From positions 72,329-136,328 of the forward strand of contig PS015078.1 in NCBI GenBank assembly GCA_048213135.1: a DNA stretch of 64,000 nucleotides. Direction: 5' to 3'. A program made the translations under genes and the position numbers. The notes under the pieces are model-generated. The model ran no database searches. It was not told the origin of the DNA and was given only the letters and a program-made list of their open reading frames with translations. Below, piece by piece: positions 34,201 to 47,075 of the stretch. Every line of letters begins with the position of its first letter. The stretch's first letter is position 1. This DNA is from Reclinomonas americana ATCC 50394. Taxonomy: Eukaryota; Jakobida; Jakobea; Jakobida.

Positions 34201-37200
34201 CCACGAATGACCGTGCTTGAACATTCGAACCAACTGAGTTCCAGCACGCACTATGGCATACTGCCGACGCCGAGCCTCGATCAGACGAGTCACAATCGCT
34301 GTTGCACAATGCTTCAGCGACACACAGGCGGGTGCAGGCACAGACACGGAGACACACCCTTGAAATGCGCAATTACTTCGCTGTGTCGACGCAGTTGTTG
34401 AACAAGATCAGGATCACGGATATCCTTATTGCTTTCCACTCTGCCATGGTCTCCGGGAGACTGTGGTCTTAGTGCAACGGAGGGAGCAACATCGCGATTC
34501 GCCTTGAGAGGAAGAGATAGAAGTCAGAGGGTGATTTTGACGAGTGTCCCGGGTGGTGCACGCAACGCGTACCTCGAGCATCAAAGCGGGCACAATCTTG
34601 CTCTTGGATACCACCAGGCTTCTTGCAGTTTCCAGCATCCGCGATGGAACTGCTGACACTGCGATGCACAATGACACGTGATGCTTAGTGTGAGACGAGA
34701 AACCGCTGACATCCTCAACAGTTCACCAGCCGGTGGACTGGGCGCATATGGCAGCAGAGATGGGCGTCTCGCGACTATCGATGGTGAATCCAACAAGAGG
34801 CGCTGGTGACGAAAAGTTTAGAGAAATGCACCCACAAACAAAGATGTGTGCGCGCGTTCCGCTGACCTCCGCAGACTTCTGCCGGTCGCCAGTCGGCAAA
34901 CTCGACTCACTCTCCGCCCTCGCACACGGGGTTGCATGTGATGGCCNNNNNNNNNNNNNNNNNNNNNNNNNNNNNNNNNNNNNNNNNNNNNNNNNNNNCC
35001 GGCGCTGTCGTCAACATTGTGTGCGCCTGCAACCACATGACAGACTTCACTGTCGATGCGAGCGACGTGTTTGACATTCAGTTCACATTTGCAAGCCCGC
35101 TGGATGTGGGTGCGTTCTTTTCTGGTTCCGTCGCACACATCCTCCAGTCGTGGACGCTTTGGGTGCTTGCTGCTGTCCATGTGTTCTATGCGGTGGCCTG
35201 GTGCATTCTCTACCGCTGGGACCTCAGCCGTGATCGAGTTCTTCGACGTTACGAGTCGCTCAAGTTGCTGGCACAGGAGAGAGTGGTGAGTACTTGCGTT
35301 CTTTGTTTCGCTTGTTTGTGAGTTGTGCGAGTGACTGATCAACAACGCACGCTCAGGCATGGCATCAGCAGGAGCGAGGACCATTTTGCGGGAAATTCAG
35401 TTTTGCCGAACTCGTAAAAGAAGTGTGGCGGCACCAGTACGGCGCCGAGCTTGCCAAGGAGGTGTTGCCTGTCGGCTTCATGACCAGGTTAACAAGGGAT
35501 GGCAACCTCTCTGTTCTTGAAGCCCGCTACTCACTATACAATCTGGTGGTGTGCGTGTAGGGTTTCAGAGCAATCGGCAGAGACTGGACCACCAAAGACC
35601 AATATCGCGTCTGCCTCGTCAGCTACGGGGAGCTCGTCGTCTGACGACGCGTTGTCGGAGCCCGATGATCGTACTTCATCATCTCTGGCGCTGTCGCATT
35701 CACCACCGTCGTCGCCACTGTCGTTTGCTCCCGACAATCCCCTTCCACACGCAGTACCTCTTGGTGTGACATTGAGGCNNNNNNNNNNNNNNNNNNNNCC
35801 TGGACCTGCGAAACAATGATGGCTTGTTTAGCAAGAGAGGGCATCTCACGGAGCTCGGACAGGAAGCCGTCTTCCAGCACCTTTAAGTACGAGCGACAAC
35901 CATCGGCGCTCCACTTGCCCGTCAGTGTCGACCAATACACGCACATGTCGAGGCGCTGCGGATTGACTGCAAGAGTGGTATTTGACGAGGTAGCGGCGGT
36001 GGAATTCGTCGTAGACGGCGCCCCCCGCGAACACATATTGAACAGCGGTACGAGCTGAACAGATGTGCTGAATGTGTAGCTCCCCGGGTTGCACGACTGC
36101 ATGTAACGCAGCGTGTTGTTCTGTGCGCAGCAGCACTCTACTGAGTGAGTATCGCGTCTGGAAGAGAGAGAGCACAGCGGATAGGAGCACCGCCCACCAG
36201 CTGCCCGGCGATCTGCTCGCCCAGAGTCCTGTTCGTGCCGCCGAGTTGAAAGTAAAACCACTCCGTCAGATTTGATACTGAGATTGATGATGAATCCGCC
36301 GCGTCAATCAACTTGAAGGTGTGGATGGAGGTGAGCAGCTGGGCTGTCTTGTTACTGCCCTGATTCACGGTGCCGGTACCAAGTGCGTCGTACGGATTCG
36401 TGCCGGCAGCGAACATGGTCGAGATGTACACGGCACTGTCACTGCGCCCACCAACAACGGACGCAAATGAACGCGGAAAGGCGAAGGATGAAGCCGCCGA
36501 TGTAGAGTCGCTTGCAGCATCGAACTGAGGCAGAGCTTCCAAGACCGTCGTCGCGTTGTTGTTGTCTACGAACTTGACGGCGCTGGCGGCAGTCGGTGGC
36601 TGCTCGGCTGAGAAGTGCGCTGCCTCCATTGTGAAGGTGGAACCAACAAAGCGAGCAGGTGCATCACCGGGAACCTGCGGTTGGATTGCATGTCGAAATG
36701 TAAGACAAGAAGGCGTACTGCGCGAGCCCCTCTTTCAGCATACCTGCACCGCCACCGCAGTGGTGAGCACTTGCTCTGCCGACTTTGTGAGTCGGCTGCC
36801 CAAGGGACTTGTATCCACAACTTGAGCGATTCCGGGCAGTGTCGCAGCGAGGCGATCGGCAAGTTGCAGTATCGTAGCAGCAGGCGTATTCTGACTCACG
36901 ATTGATGACTTCGACACGGCCTCGGATGATGAAACAATGGCTCCAATGACCGCGATGCGCTCCGTTTGAGGAAGCTGCGGCAGCGCACTACGGGGAGAAG
37001 GCAAGTGAGTGCACAGACGAAAGGTTTGAGGAGACGAAAGGAGAAACGCACAAGGAGCACAGATTGAGGCAACTGAGCAAGCCAGTTACAACGCGCGGCA
37101 TATCACTGGGGCGGAGCAGCGCGGTCGCAGTCGACAACTGCGTGGCAACAGAGACCATGGCCGCATATGTCGGCGTACCACCGGCCAGCACTGCTGTTCG

Positions 37201-40200
37201 ACTATCGGTCTCCTCCAGCATCGCAAGCAGATAGTATGCGCGCGCCACCACCTGCGCAGCATCTGCGCTGTCACGGAGCGGCATCGCCGACAGAGTCGAC
37301 ACACCCATGACAAATTGCTGTTGGAGCTGCGCGGATCCTGCATTCGGTTGCGGGCTGACGATGACTGTGGTGTTCAAACTCGCCCTGCGCCAATCACAAA
37401 GGCATGTTGGTGAACAGGCGTAAGTGTGAGCGTGAAATGGTACCAACTTACGAAACTTGGATGCCACGCCAGTCGCATCACTGACTTCCACTTGAACGGA
37501 CACGCGGTATTGGTCGTTTGGATCACCAGCCTCCAGGGTGGTAACCAGCGTCGAGTTCAGCTGCATGCCGAGGAGAACAGAAGTGCCCGTTCGCACTCGA
37601 CTGTAGAAAAATGTGTAAAATAGCACCGCACCGGTGCCGCCGCTCCCCGTCGGTGCAGTGATCGTATAAAGCGTGGATCGCTCAACGCCCTGCTGCGGCG
37701 TCGCCTTAATCGAACCCGTGATACTGGGACGCGGTCGCATGGCCACCTCGAGTGTAGTGCTTACTAAAGTACACACAGATCAACTGGTGCAGTCAACGGA
37801 GGAAATCGACCCAGCACCACACGCAACACATGGATCCTCCGGCTTGTGCAGCGTATGCAAACTCGTAGCGTGCGCCAGCATCCAACACACCTGCCGCGAC
37901 GCGTAAAGCAATCGGCAGCGAGCGTGAGTTCTGCACGATTTCGAATTTGTCGAGAGAGACAGCGGACGCGGTGCGCAGATCTGCGTCACAGTGCAGAAGT
38001 GAGCAATGCGCGGGAAAGGGTACAAAAGCGCAACACACACCGGTGACATTGAATCTGGCCGTCACATCTGATCGATCGGCAATTGCACCCGACAAGACGG
38101 CGCGCACAACAAACGGCTCCATCCAGTTGCGCAACTGCGAAGAAGTTTCGCCGACACTCGGCTGCGCCTCAGTGTGGTGAGCATTCGAGCAACGATGATC
38201 ACTGACATTCACACCGGTAAACACGTACCACTAACAAATACAAGGAATTTGAGGCGCCGTAAGTGATGGAGGAGCTGGCCGTGGCCGAGAAGCTGCCTCG
38301 TTTGGCCAATACAGTGAATGCGTACCTGGTGCACGTCGAAGAAAATAAGAAACGTGAAACAGAGTGCATTTCACCGACGGTAACTGCTTTCGAAACGTTC
38401 CGTTCCGCATGCCACCAGGTCCCACGATGTTGGTCAACTCCGGGGTGAACGACAAGCCACAAGCTTCGGCAGCGCCAGAGCCCAAGGCGGAGAAAAAGAC
38501 ACAGCTCCAAGAGACAGCAAGTGGAACGGCCNNNNNNNNNNNNNNNNNNNNTACACACGCAAACACGTACAACACATGAGAGAAGAAGGCTCGTACATCT
38601 GTCGATCGATATCCGTGCTTCAGCCTACCGACGCAAAAGACGACCGATTATCCAAGTCGACGACAGTCGCCGATAGCTCTACCTTCGTTCCCCATGAGTA
38701 CATTCCACCATCGCCGGAGAGCGTGACTTGCAGGCCTCGTGGTACTGTTCTGTGCGGTGAGCCAGCTGCATGCCCCTGGAACTGATTCCATATAGTTGCA
38801 GCGACGCACCATACACTTGAATCTCCCAGCCACTGCGTTGCTGAGTTCCATCAGCCTCGAAGGCCACTAGCAGTGTGGTTGCTGTTGCGTTCGAGTTCAA
38901 CAAGAGATTAAGCAGTGTGTGACACATATTGTGGCGCTGCACAACAGACACAACTGCCAGAGAGCTCAACAGGTGTGCCAATGCGGTCGCCTGAAAATGA
39001 TGCCACAAGCGTCGCCGGCGACTCTCCAGCATCACCGGTGTACACTCGCACCTGGTCCTTGTTCACCTCCGTGTCGATACGCATGACAGACAGAAACATG
39101 ACGCTGGCACCCGGGGTGACGCTGTTCACCACCCACCGACACGAGGTGTATGGGGCATACGCGGAGGCAGTTGGTGTGCCATCGGTGATGGACGTGATGG
39201 TTCCCGCAACCGCAGCAATAGTGGTGCGATCTTGGCACCACTGTGGCGGCTTGACAACTGCAGTGTGCAGAGGAACAAGACAGGTGAGAGAGGAAAAGCA
39301 GGATGTGAACGATTGCGTCACTATGCGANNNNNNNNNNNNNNNNNNNNNNNNNNNNNNNNNNNNNNNNCTCGTACCAATGTCGAAGTTGAAGGCCGTCAC
39401 GTATGGCGCCGTTGGCGACCATCGTACCCGCATCGAGTAAGGGCCCGCCGCGACGCCGAGCGATGGTACACGAAGGGTGATCGATGAGTTGTTGATGTAC
39501 GTGCTAGAGACAGGTATGCCCGCGACAAAGTCACTGGAGCCCCTGACAGAGATGCGAAATGAACTAACGTCGGCCGTCACGTCGAAAAAGGAAACACCGG
39601 TTATCGTCATCAGGGTCGAGGCTACCGTGTTGTTGAAGATGACTGACCTGTCAACAGATGTGACAGAGGGAGTGGACACTGCGACAACAACATAGAATAA
39701 GCTCAACGTAGGCTCACTCACAGGCATGCGGTGTCACTCCAAACAAACCAATGTTGAGTGAACACACAGTTTGCCGTGGCGACACACTCGACCAACGAAT
39801 TTTCAGTGGAAAAGTCCCCCTGACAGCGTTTGTCGGCAGCACCGACACAGTCATGTACGTGCTGTCGACGAGCGTGACTTGCAACGTCGCCGTCACTGCA
39901 CCATCGATTATGACCGCGTTCGCATCGACGCTCACATCCAGCAAGCCAGTGCCATACACCTTGACCACAGTCGCGACTCCGGTGTCATTGAACACATGCG
40001 GCACTTCCACAGACGTGACTTGGCCGGGTGCAACTGACGCAGCATAAGACATCATAAAGTCAGTACTGGCTCAATCACTGACTCTCAGCACATCCAGCCA
40101 TGAACGCAACGGACGCTAATGGTGAACGCCGAGTTGTACGGTGACACAGTCGACCATCGCACCTTCATGGTGTACGTCCCCGCACTCGCTCCATTCACAA

Positions 40201-40438
40201 GCACGCCGAGCGACATACTCGTGCTGCTCACAAACGCGCAAGCCACCGTGATCCCAGAAGCAAACGTGTTCGACCCTGCCGCAACAGCACCCACTGCGCT
40301 GCTGTCGCCACACACATTCAGCAGCCCACTGCCAGACACATTCACCGTCACCGCACTCGTCGCATCATTCAAGAACACAGTCTTGTCCGCCGCTGTCACG
40401 CTTCCCGGNNNNNNNNNNNNNNNNNNNNACCGTACGTA

Positions 40439-40527
<89 letters not shown>

Positions 40528-43500
40528 CGAGCACACACAGTCATTCTCCTGTCAGATCCATCTTAACATTCTCTCTCTCTCCCAACGCAACAGATGCTCA
40601 TGCTGAACGCCGAGTTGTATGGCGACACGGTCGACCATCGCACCTTCATGGTGTACGTCCCCGCACTCGCCCCATTCACAAGCACACCGAGTGACATGCT
40701 CGTGCTGCTCACAAACGCGCAAGCCACCGTGATCCCAGAAGCAAACGTGTTCGACCCTGCCGCCACAGCACCCACTGCGCTGCTGTCGCTGCACACATTC
40801 AGTAGCCCACTGCCAGACACATTCACCGTCACCGCACTCGTTGCGTCATTCAAGAACACAGTCTTGTCCGCCGCAGTCACACTTCCCGGCGACACTGTGC
40901 ACGCACACACACAAAGAGCACACACAGTCATTCTTCTGTCAGATCCATCTTAACATTCTCTCCCTCTATCCCTCTCTCTCTCTCTCTCTCAACGCAACAG
41001 ATGCTCATGCTGAACGCCGAGTTGTATGGCGACACGGTCGACCATCGCACTTTCATGTCGTACNNNNNNNNNNNNNNNNNNNNNNNNNNNNNNNNNNNNN
41101 NNNNNNNNNNNNNNNNNNNNNNNNNNNNNNNNNNNNNNNNNNNNNNNNNNNNNNNNNNNNNNNNNNNNNNNNNNNNNNNNNNNNNNNNNNNNNNNNNNNN
41201 NNNNNNNNNNNNNNNNNNNNNNNNNNNNNNNNNNNNNNNNNNNNNNNNNNNNNNNNNNNNNNNNNNNNNNNNNNNNNNNNNNNNNNNNNNNNNNNNNNNN
41301 NNNNNNNNNNNNNNNNNNNNNNNNNNNNNNNNNNNNNNNNNNNNNNNNNNNNNNNNNNNNNNNNNNNNNNNNNNNNNNNNNNNNNNNNNNNNNNNNNNNN
41401 NNNNNNNNNGAACACAGTCTTGTCCGCCGAAGTCACACTTCCCGGTGGCACTGTGAAGAGAATGAGGCTTTGCAGTATTATCATAGACATGTCTTGTGAG
41501 TGCACGCACCGACAGTGAAGGCAAATGTCGTCGAGTAGGAAGACTGGAGCACCCACCGGATGCTGAGTTGATACGTCCCCGGGGACAGCGAAGGGATCAT
41601 GACTGTCATGGACGTGCTGTCCACGAACGTAGTTACCAGTGAAGTGGTTCCCGCGTCGTTGAGTACGCAAGCGGCAGAGTCGGCAGCTACCGACTGCATG
41701 TCCGAGCCAAACAGCGACAACGGAGTGGCGACGCCGACGTTGCCGATGACGGGCAGTGGAGTCGCAGAGGAGATGGTGCCAGCCGTGACTGTGAGATGCA
41801 AGCGCCACGTTAGGTAACCCTTATCACTTCTGAGTGCACACCAAGTAGCACGCACCAACATCCAGAGAAAAGGCCGCGACATACGACGCCACCGGCGACC
41901 AGCGTACAGCCACACGGTACGAGCCAGCGCTGACACCAGTGACTTCCACAAACAGCACCAGCTGCGTGGAAGAAACGGTTGCTGCTGGTGCCCAGCAACG
42001 GAACCCTGAAACTGGAGTCAAGATATAACCCAACCCAACACCGATGAAGGCGAGCGCATCGGTGTCGACAGAGACGTTGCTGAAATTGGAACCAGTGACG
42101 GTGATTGTGGTGGTAACGGGTGAGAGAGGGCTGCTGACAGCAACACTGGCGTCAACGGTGGAGACAACTCCGGGATCCTCTGCGGTATCGTGGGGGAAAG
42201 CAGAAACCTTGAGGATTCCTTTTGTGCGACACACGTGAAGAAAGGAAGCAATGCTGACGCAACGAACGGTGAATGTGAAAGCAAGCGCATATAGTCCCTT
42301 CGGCAACCACCGAATCCACAAGTAATACGTTCCGGGTGCGGCCGACGATCCGAGAATATTTACCGTTGCTTCAGCGGTGTTGGTGAACACGAACGAGGTG
42401 GTGATCGATGACGCCATATTGATCATCGAGTTACTGGTCGAGACTTGCAATGCACCCGAGTCGGCCGACACGTTCAACAAGTTTGATCCGCGTACAGTGA
42501 AGGGCGTACTGACAGTGACGCCAGTGATGACTGACACGGCGCTGACCGACGTCACAACAGGGCGAGTGACTGTACAGAAAGAATGAGCGTGGATATGCGT
42601 GCATTCGGCGTACGTGATCGACGGTACAGCACAGCACACGCACCGATTGTAATGGTGAATGCGAAGAGATACTGGGAGGTTTGAGACCAGCGAATGAGCA
42701 TGTTGTACTTTCCAGCAGCAATCGTCGTCGCGGTGACCGAAAGCAAAAGCTGCGAGGCGCTGAGTGCACCTGTCACCGCGATGCCGGAAACAGGCGTCGA
42801 AGAGAGATCTGTTACTTGGATAGCCGAGGCGTCCGATGATACGTCAGAAAATCCGCAGCCGGATAAAGTAACAGTAACTGGTGACGAAGTGTTGTTGATG
42901 AAGGAGGTAATGTCCACAAAAGTCACCGAAGCTGCAAGAGCGCAGCAAAGTCGTTGTCAGATGAGACGGCACGCTGTGTCCGTGGATAGTGGTGACGCAA
43001 CGGTTATCACAGACAACTCGAATGCTGTTGTTGCCAGAATCCGAGAAATACAATACCCCGATCGCTGCATTGTACTCCATAGCACTAACGGTGGAAGATA
43101 ACTGTGGACGGAAAGACAGATAACACTCGTCAGTCTGCGTACCAAAGCACCATGAATGCAGAGTGGATAACGACAGCAAGAGAGCAAACCGTCGCGCTCG
43201 GGTACACGCCATCGGCACGCCCAGTGGAATTGATGTTGCCAACAGCGTGACTAACAGTCCACACTGCAGGTGTGCTGCAGTTAGTACAAATGCGTGCACG
43301 GTCGGGGACTATGTAGGTGGTCGCACGCATGCTCACCGCCACTGGTGACGTTGGTAAGCATACGAATCGTACGGGCAGACTGTGTAGATGTAGATTAGCA
43401 CGAAGACAGAGATTCCAAGAAAATTAAGGGCTACTACTCAACGGTATCGGCAAAAAAGAACCCGGTGCCGTTCGATACGAGGCCGCTGACTATACCGACA

Positions 43501-46500
43501 GTTGCAGACTGTCCTTCCGTGGTCCTTTCCAGCACAATTGTCACACACAGAACAAGAATCGGTATCCTAACAAACAAACAAACCCGAGTGTGCCTGTGCC
43601 TGCAACTGTCGAGACAGAGTTGCTCGCCAGATCCACCAGTCGAATACGAAAGTTGGTACTGTCGGCGATGAGCAGCTGTGTCGCGGAGAGCCAGGCTATG
43701 CCAAAAGGCTTGTTGAAAGTGGCGGCAAGGGCTGCGCCGTCTAGAAAGCCAGCCACGCCAGTTCCTGCAACAGTGGCAACAGTGCTGGTTGCGAACTGGA
43801 CTACTCGCACTCGATAGCCCTGTGTGACATTATTTCCAAGTCAGTCAAGACGCTCGCAATTGTCATCGTGTATGCACTCGAGACGCAACAGTCGCATCGC
43901 AAAAATAAATGTCTTCGCCTGTCAGCGCGCGTGTCATGTGAGTCGGACCCATCAGTCGTGCCGCACTAAACGAGCCGTCTACGAGCGCGGCGGTGCCGTT
44001 GCCGACAACCGTGGAAACCGTTTGCCCAACAAGGTCTACCTTGCCAATGCGAGGTGCGGTCTGGTCAGTAAAGTAGAGCACATTGCTGGTGGAGTCGAAT
44101 GCTAGGCCATAGGGACTTTTCAGTTTCGCGACACCGACGGCACCATCGACAGTTCCCAGAATCCCGGCAATGCCGGCCACCGTTGACACAGTGCCTGTTG
44201 TGGAAACCATTCTAATTGCGCCGTTGTTTGTGTCTGCCACATACAGGTCGCCGGTAGTTGCCCTCAATGCCAGGCCCGTTGGCCCGTTGAATCGAGAGCT
44301 CGTAGCAATGCCATTGGTAGTTCCTGTTGTGCCGCTCAAACTCCCAGCTATGGTACACACACGAGGTGCCACTGATGCCACGGAGGACACAAGATTAGTG
44401 CACCTTGCTCTGTCGAGGACAAGACAACTGAGACGCAACAGAAAACAATGGTGCCAATCACCGTAGCCGGCGCAGTTGAATCGTCATCAAAGCACACGGT
44501 GTATATGCCGGCTGACGCAGCCACGCCGATAGTTATCGTAAATCGTGTCGAGCTCACATAAGTGACTGTTGCAGTGAGCGTGCTGGTCAGCGAAGCACAT
44601 GAGCTGCCGATGCCGACTGTGACTGCAGAGGATCCGCGCGCTGTGACGTCTGGGAGTCCGACACCAAGCACGGCAACCACTCCTCCCGAGCGCGCATACA
44701 GTTTCGTGGGCGACAGACTGTCCACGCGCCACATCCGAAGTACGGCTTTCTGCACGAAAGGTGTTCTGCCCATGCGTATCCGATAACACAAGTTGAAGTT
44801 GCCCGTCAGCGCGTTGGTGGTATCGATGCTGAGAACAACAGTGCTCGAGTCGACAAAGTTGACGCCAGTTACGCTCGGGTTCGTGCTCGGAACAATTGCG
44901 GCAGTGCAGTCCATTGTCGACTGCACCAGGAGATAGGCATACGAGATTGATGACAAATCCATCAGTGAGCAGCCGCGAATGGTCACTTGCTGCGTTCCGG
45001 AGTTTGGGGCCAGTGCGTGAGGGGTCAGGGTCAAAACAGCACCTGCAAAGGTTGTAGAGTGCCTTTCAGAGACAACGTCAGTCTGAAGAGATGGGGGCCG
45101 CTCAGTGGCGACGCAACTGCCGACGTAGAGAGCGTCGATTCGTGGACCAGAGCCCTGCGTGCACTCGTGTGTAAGTAAGAGAGTGGTGACTGGCCATGGT
45201 GGAGAAACCACAGCCACCGCAACTGCGTACGGTACAAACACCGTGGCGCCATCAAAGTCCACAAAGGGGACCTTGGGGCTTGTGATGGACGAGGCCAGTG
45301 TAGACACGTAGCCATCGACTGTCATTTCGCGGACGGCATTGTTGGACTGCACAGGGTGAGTATCATGCATCGGGAGTTCCCAAGTGAGGCACACAGCACA
45401 CACCGTATCGGCAATCACAAGAGAACCCCACTTGTCGAATGCAAGACCGCCAGGAGACGAAAATAGCGCGCGTGGCAGCGCGCTGACAAACGCCGACCAC
45501 CCATCAAGGAAGCCCCAAAGACCAATACCGGTGCCAGCCTCCAGCTCCAGTGTGTTGGTGGCGAAGTTTGCTGCAAGGATCGCATTCGTCGCATCTGCAA
45601 CGTAGACTGCACTACTGTCGGGCGAAACAGCGACTCCAGCAGGCTGCTTTACGGAAGCCGGGAGAGTGCCGGTAACTGTCAACGAGGTTCCACTTCCAGC
45701 AATTGTGGATACCATTCCTACTCACGGTGAGTTCACGGCGCACGTAATGAGTGAATAACATATCACGAAACGGACTGATTACTGCACGCAACCGGAGTTC
45801 GTATCGACAAGGCGCACGCGGTTGTTGCTGGAATCGCTCGCGTACATTCGACTGCCAGTGCCAGAGAGGTAGGTGACGGTGCCGAACTTTGCGCTCGCAA
45901 ACGCTCCGTCAACTGCCGATGCAGAAGACCCGCACGTTCCAACAAACGTGGAGACTGTGCCGTCCGCCGCCGCTCGGCGAATGCAGGAATTGTTGGCATC
46001 CGCAATGTAAAGGTTATCCGAGTCGAGGATGAGTGCACTGGGTCCGTTGAACTTGGCAGCTGTACGATATCCGTTTGTGGTTCCCGAGGAACCGCTGCCG
46101 GCAAAGTCGTAGACATAACCGGAGGGGGTGATGCGACGAATTTTGTGCGTATTCTGTGAACACATGCACGAATCAGTTTCAGGTCGACTGCTGTACCTCC
46201 TATTTATGCTCGGGTGCTACGCAACGCTGTCGCTCACAAACCACCCGCCGTCGCTGTCACGCACGATTCCGAACGGGCTGTTGAACAGAGCCTGAGTGAT
46301 GGCGTCGCCGTTGGTCGTGCCGACTGTCGAACCGCCGGCCAGCGTGCACCGGCCAACGGCAGTCACTTGGAAGGAACCATCGACCGCCACGTACGCAGAG
46401 GTGGGTGCCCAGCGAATGCACATGCGATACACACCAGCCGCGAGAGATGTGACCTTGGTGAACACAATGGTGGAGAGTGCGACACGAAGACCAACTCGGT

Positions 46501-47075
46501 GGTGCGTTGACGCCGTCCGCGGTGGTTTCTCTTCCTCTGCTGTCCATGGTGTGGACAGGGATGATGTTGGTGAAGTTGTCGACTTGCCGCTGCTTCCACT
46601 CGGTGGTGAATATCCCGACACAAAGTTGGGGGCCGCACACGCCGACCCCTCGACAACGAAGCCCACCATGCCGGTATCACTACTGTTGTCGATCAACTCA
46701 GTCCCGGTGATAGTGAAGCGGCGATACCTGTCGTGCGTGAGAGGCGGCGGGAAAGTGAGTGCGGGACAGCGGGAAAAAGGAAGGGTGAGGGAAGGAAACT
46801 CACGGTGCAGTGGAGACGAATCGGGGAGTCACAGAGGTGATGGTGGTCGCCAGAGTTTTGTACTTGCTTTCCGTCGCCCATGAGGGAGGAAGGACGCCTG
46901 CCGCCAACAACCCCGTAAGCAATGCATCGCATGAATGTGCGACACACAGACACATTCACTCACCATCCATGTTGACAAATCGGATGTCGGGCGCCACAGC
47001 CGCCCTCCACTGCGATGTTGACCGTCGCACACACACGAGACACACAAGTGAAACAATGAGCATTCGGATGAGCAT
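31246..47075 (-). CDS. Giant polycystin-1-like receptor: TIG, NHL, CUB, REJ, GPS and membrane segments
   Basis: One gene of about 15.8 kb. The start at 47075 gives a signal-peptide-like 'MLIRMLIVSLVCLVCV'. Domains run 5' to 3' on the minus strand. A TIG domain comes first (about 46880-46360). NHL-type propeller repeats ('STVAGIAGILGTVDGA') lie between about 46300 and 43000, interrupted by two TIGs (about 45060-44470). A TIG array follows (about 42930-39380), then CUB (about 39260-38780, 'DTEVNKDQVRVYTGDAGES'). The REJ-like region spans about 38200-36100, and a GPS follows ('CVYWSTLTGKWSADGC'). The GPS second half and TM1 lie on the misoriented contig 34999-35778. Polycystin-type intracellular and membrane blocks come next: 'HSWLATMTTQPLDNFRRTQK', 'LWLATLCALYFNTVLAAQRD', 'LFRDLVIGLIIG', 'VYVAYTLIWALGLFLTYMT', 'GDVFINEPVKLVFLWLLGP'. 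The stop is 31246-31248. No PLAT domain or TRP-like pore module is seen. Many introns were not individually resolved. Confidence 0.75.
34999..35778 (+). other. Misoriented contig carrying the GPS C-half and TM1 of the receptor gene
   Basis: This 780-bp block is bounded by N gaps (34947-34998 and 35779-35798). Unlike the flanks, it is coding on the plus strand: 'AVVNIVCACNHMTDFTVDAS' (the C-x-C-N-H-M-T end of a GPS motif), then TM1 'SWTLWVLAAVHVFYAVAWCI'. A consensus plus-strand intron (gtgagtac...gctcag, about 35286-35356) and a cytoplasmic Ser-rich segment follow. The N-terminal half of the same GPS motif is on the minus strand at about 35830-35960. Reversing this block joins the two halves and continues the minus-strand gene, so it is read as part of the receptor gene placed backwards. 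Confidence 0.85.
38532..38551. other. Short assembly gap (20 N) in the receptor gene
   Basis: A 20-N placeholder lies between the CUB and REJ regions. Others in the same gene are at 39329-39368 (40 N), 40409-40428 (20 N) and 41064-41409 (346 N). The last three fall in or beside the TIG repeats, consistent with repeat-induced assembly breaks. Confidence 0.99.
40110..41450 (-). repeat. Near-identical tandem TIG exons
   Basis: Three copies of one TIG exon are seen: about 40116-40415, about 40594-40895 and about 41001-41450 (the middle of the third is lost in a gap). Aligned by eye, copies 1 and 2 differ at only a few positions per 100 bp. Copies 2 and 3 also share the flanking intron sequence ('tcagatccatcttaacattc' upstream of each). 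All encode 'TVNVSGSGLLNVCGDSSAVG' with small changes. The other TIG units of the gene are only distantly similar, so these arose by recent unequal crossing-over. Confidence 0.88.
40442..40526. repeat. Long CA microsatellite
   Basis: An uninterrupted CA dinucleotide run of about 85 bp in the intron between TIG copies 1 and 2 of the receptor gene, next to a 20-N gap and a short gtac repeat (cgtacgtacgtac). On the coding strand it is (TG)n. A matching short CA stretch occupies the equivalent intron of the next copy (about 40902-40914), so the tract expanded after duplication. Confidence 0.97.

Noticed and set aside
34999-35778. A separate small plus-strand membrane-protein gene nested in the receptor gene
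   Set aside because: It begins in the middle of a GPS motif whose other half is on the opposite strand just across a gap. An inverted contig explains everything without a nested gene.
40442-40526. Repetitive element suggesting CRISPR or a telomere-like array
   Set aside because: It is a plain dinucleotide microsatellite in an intron with no spacer structure.
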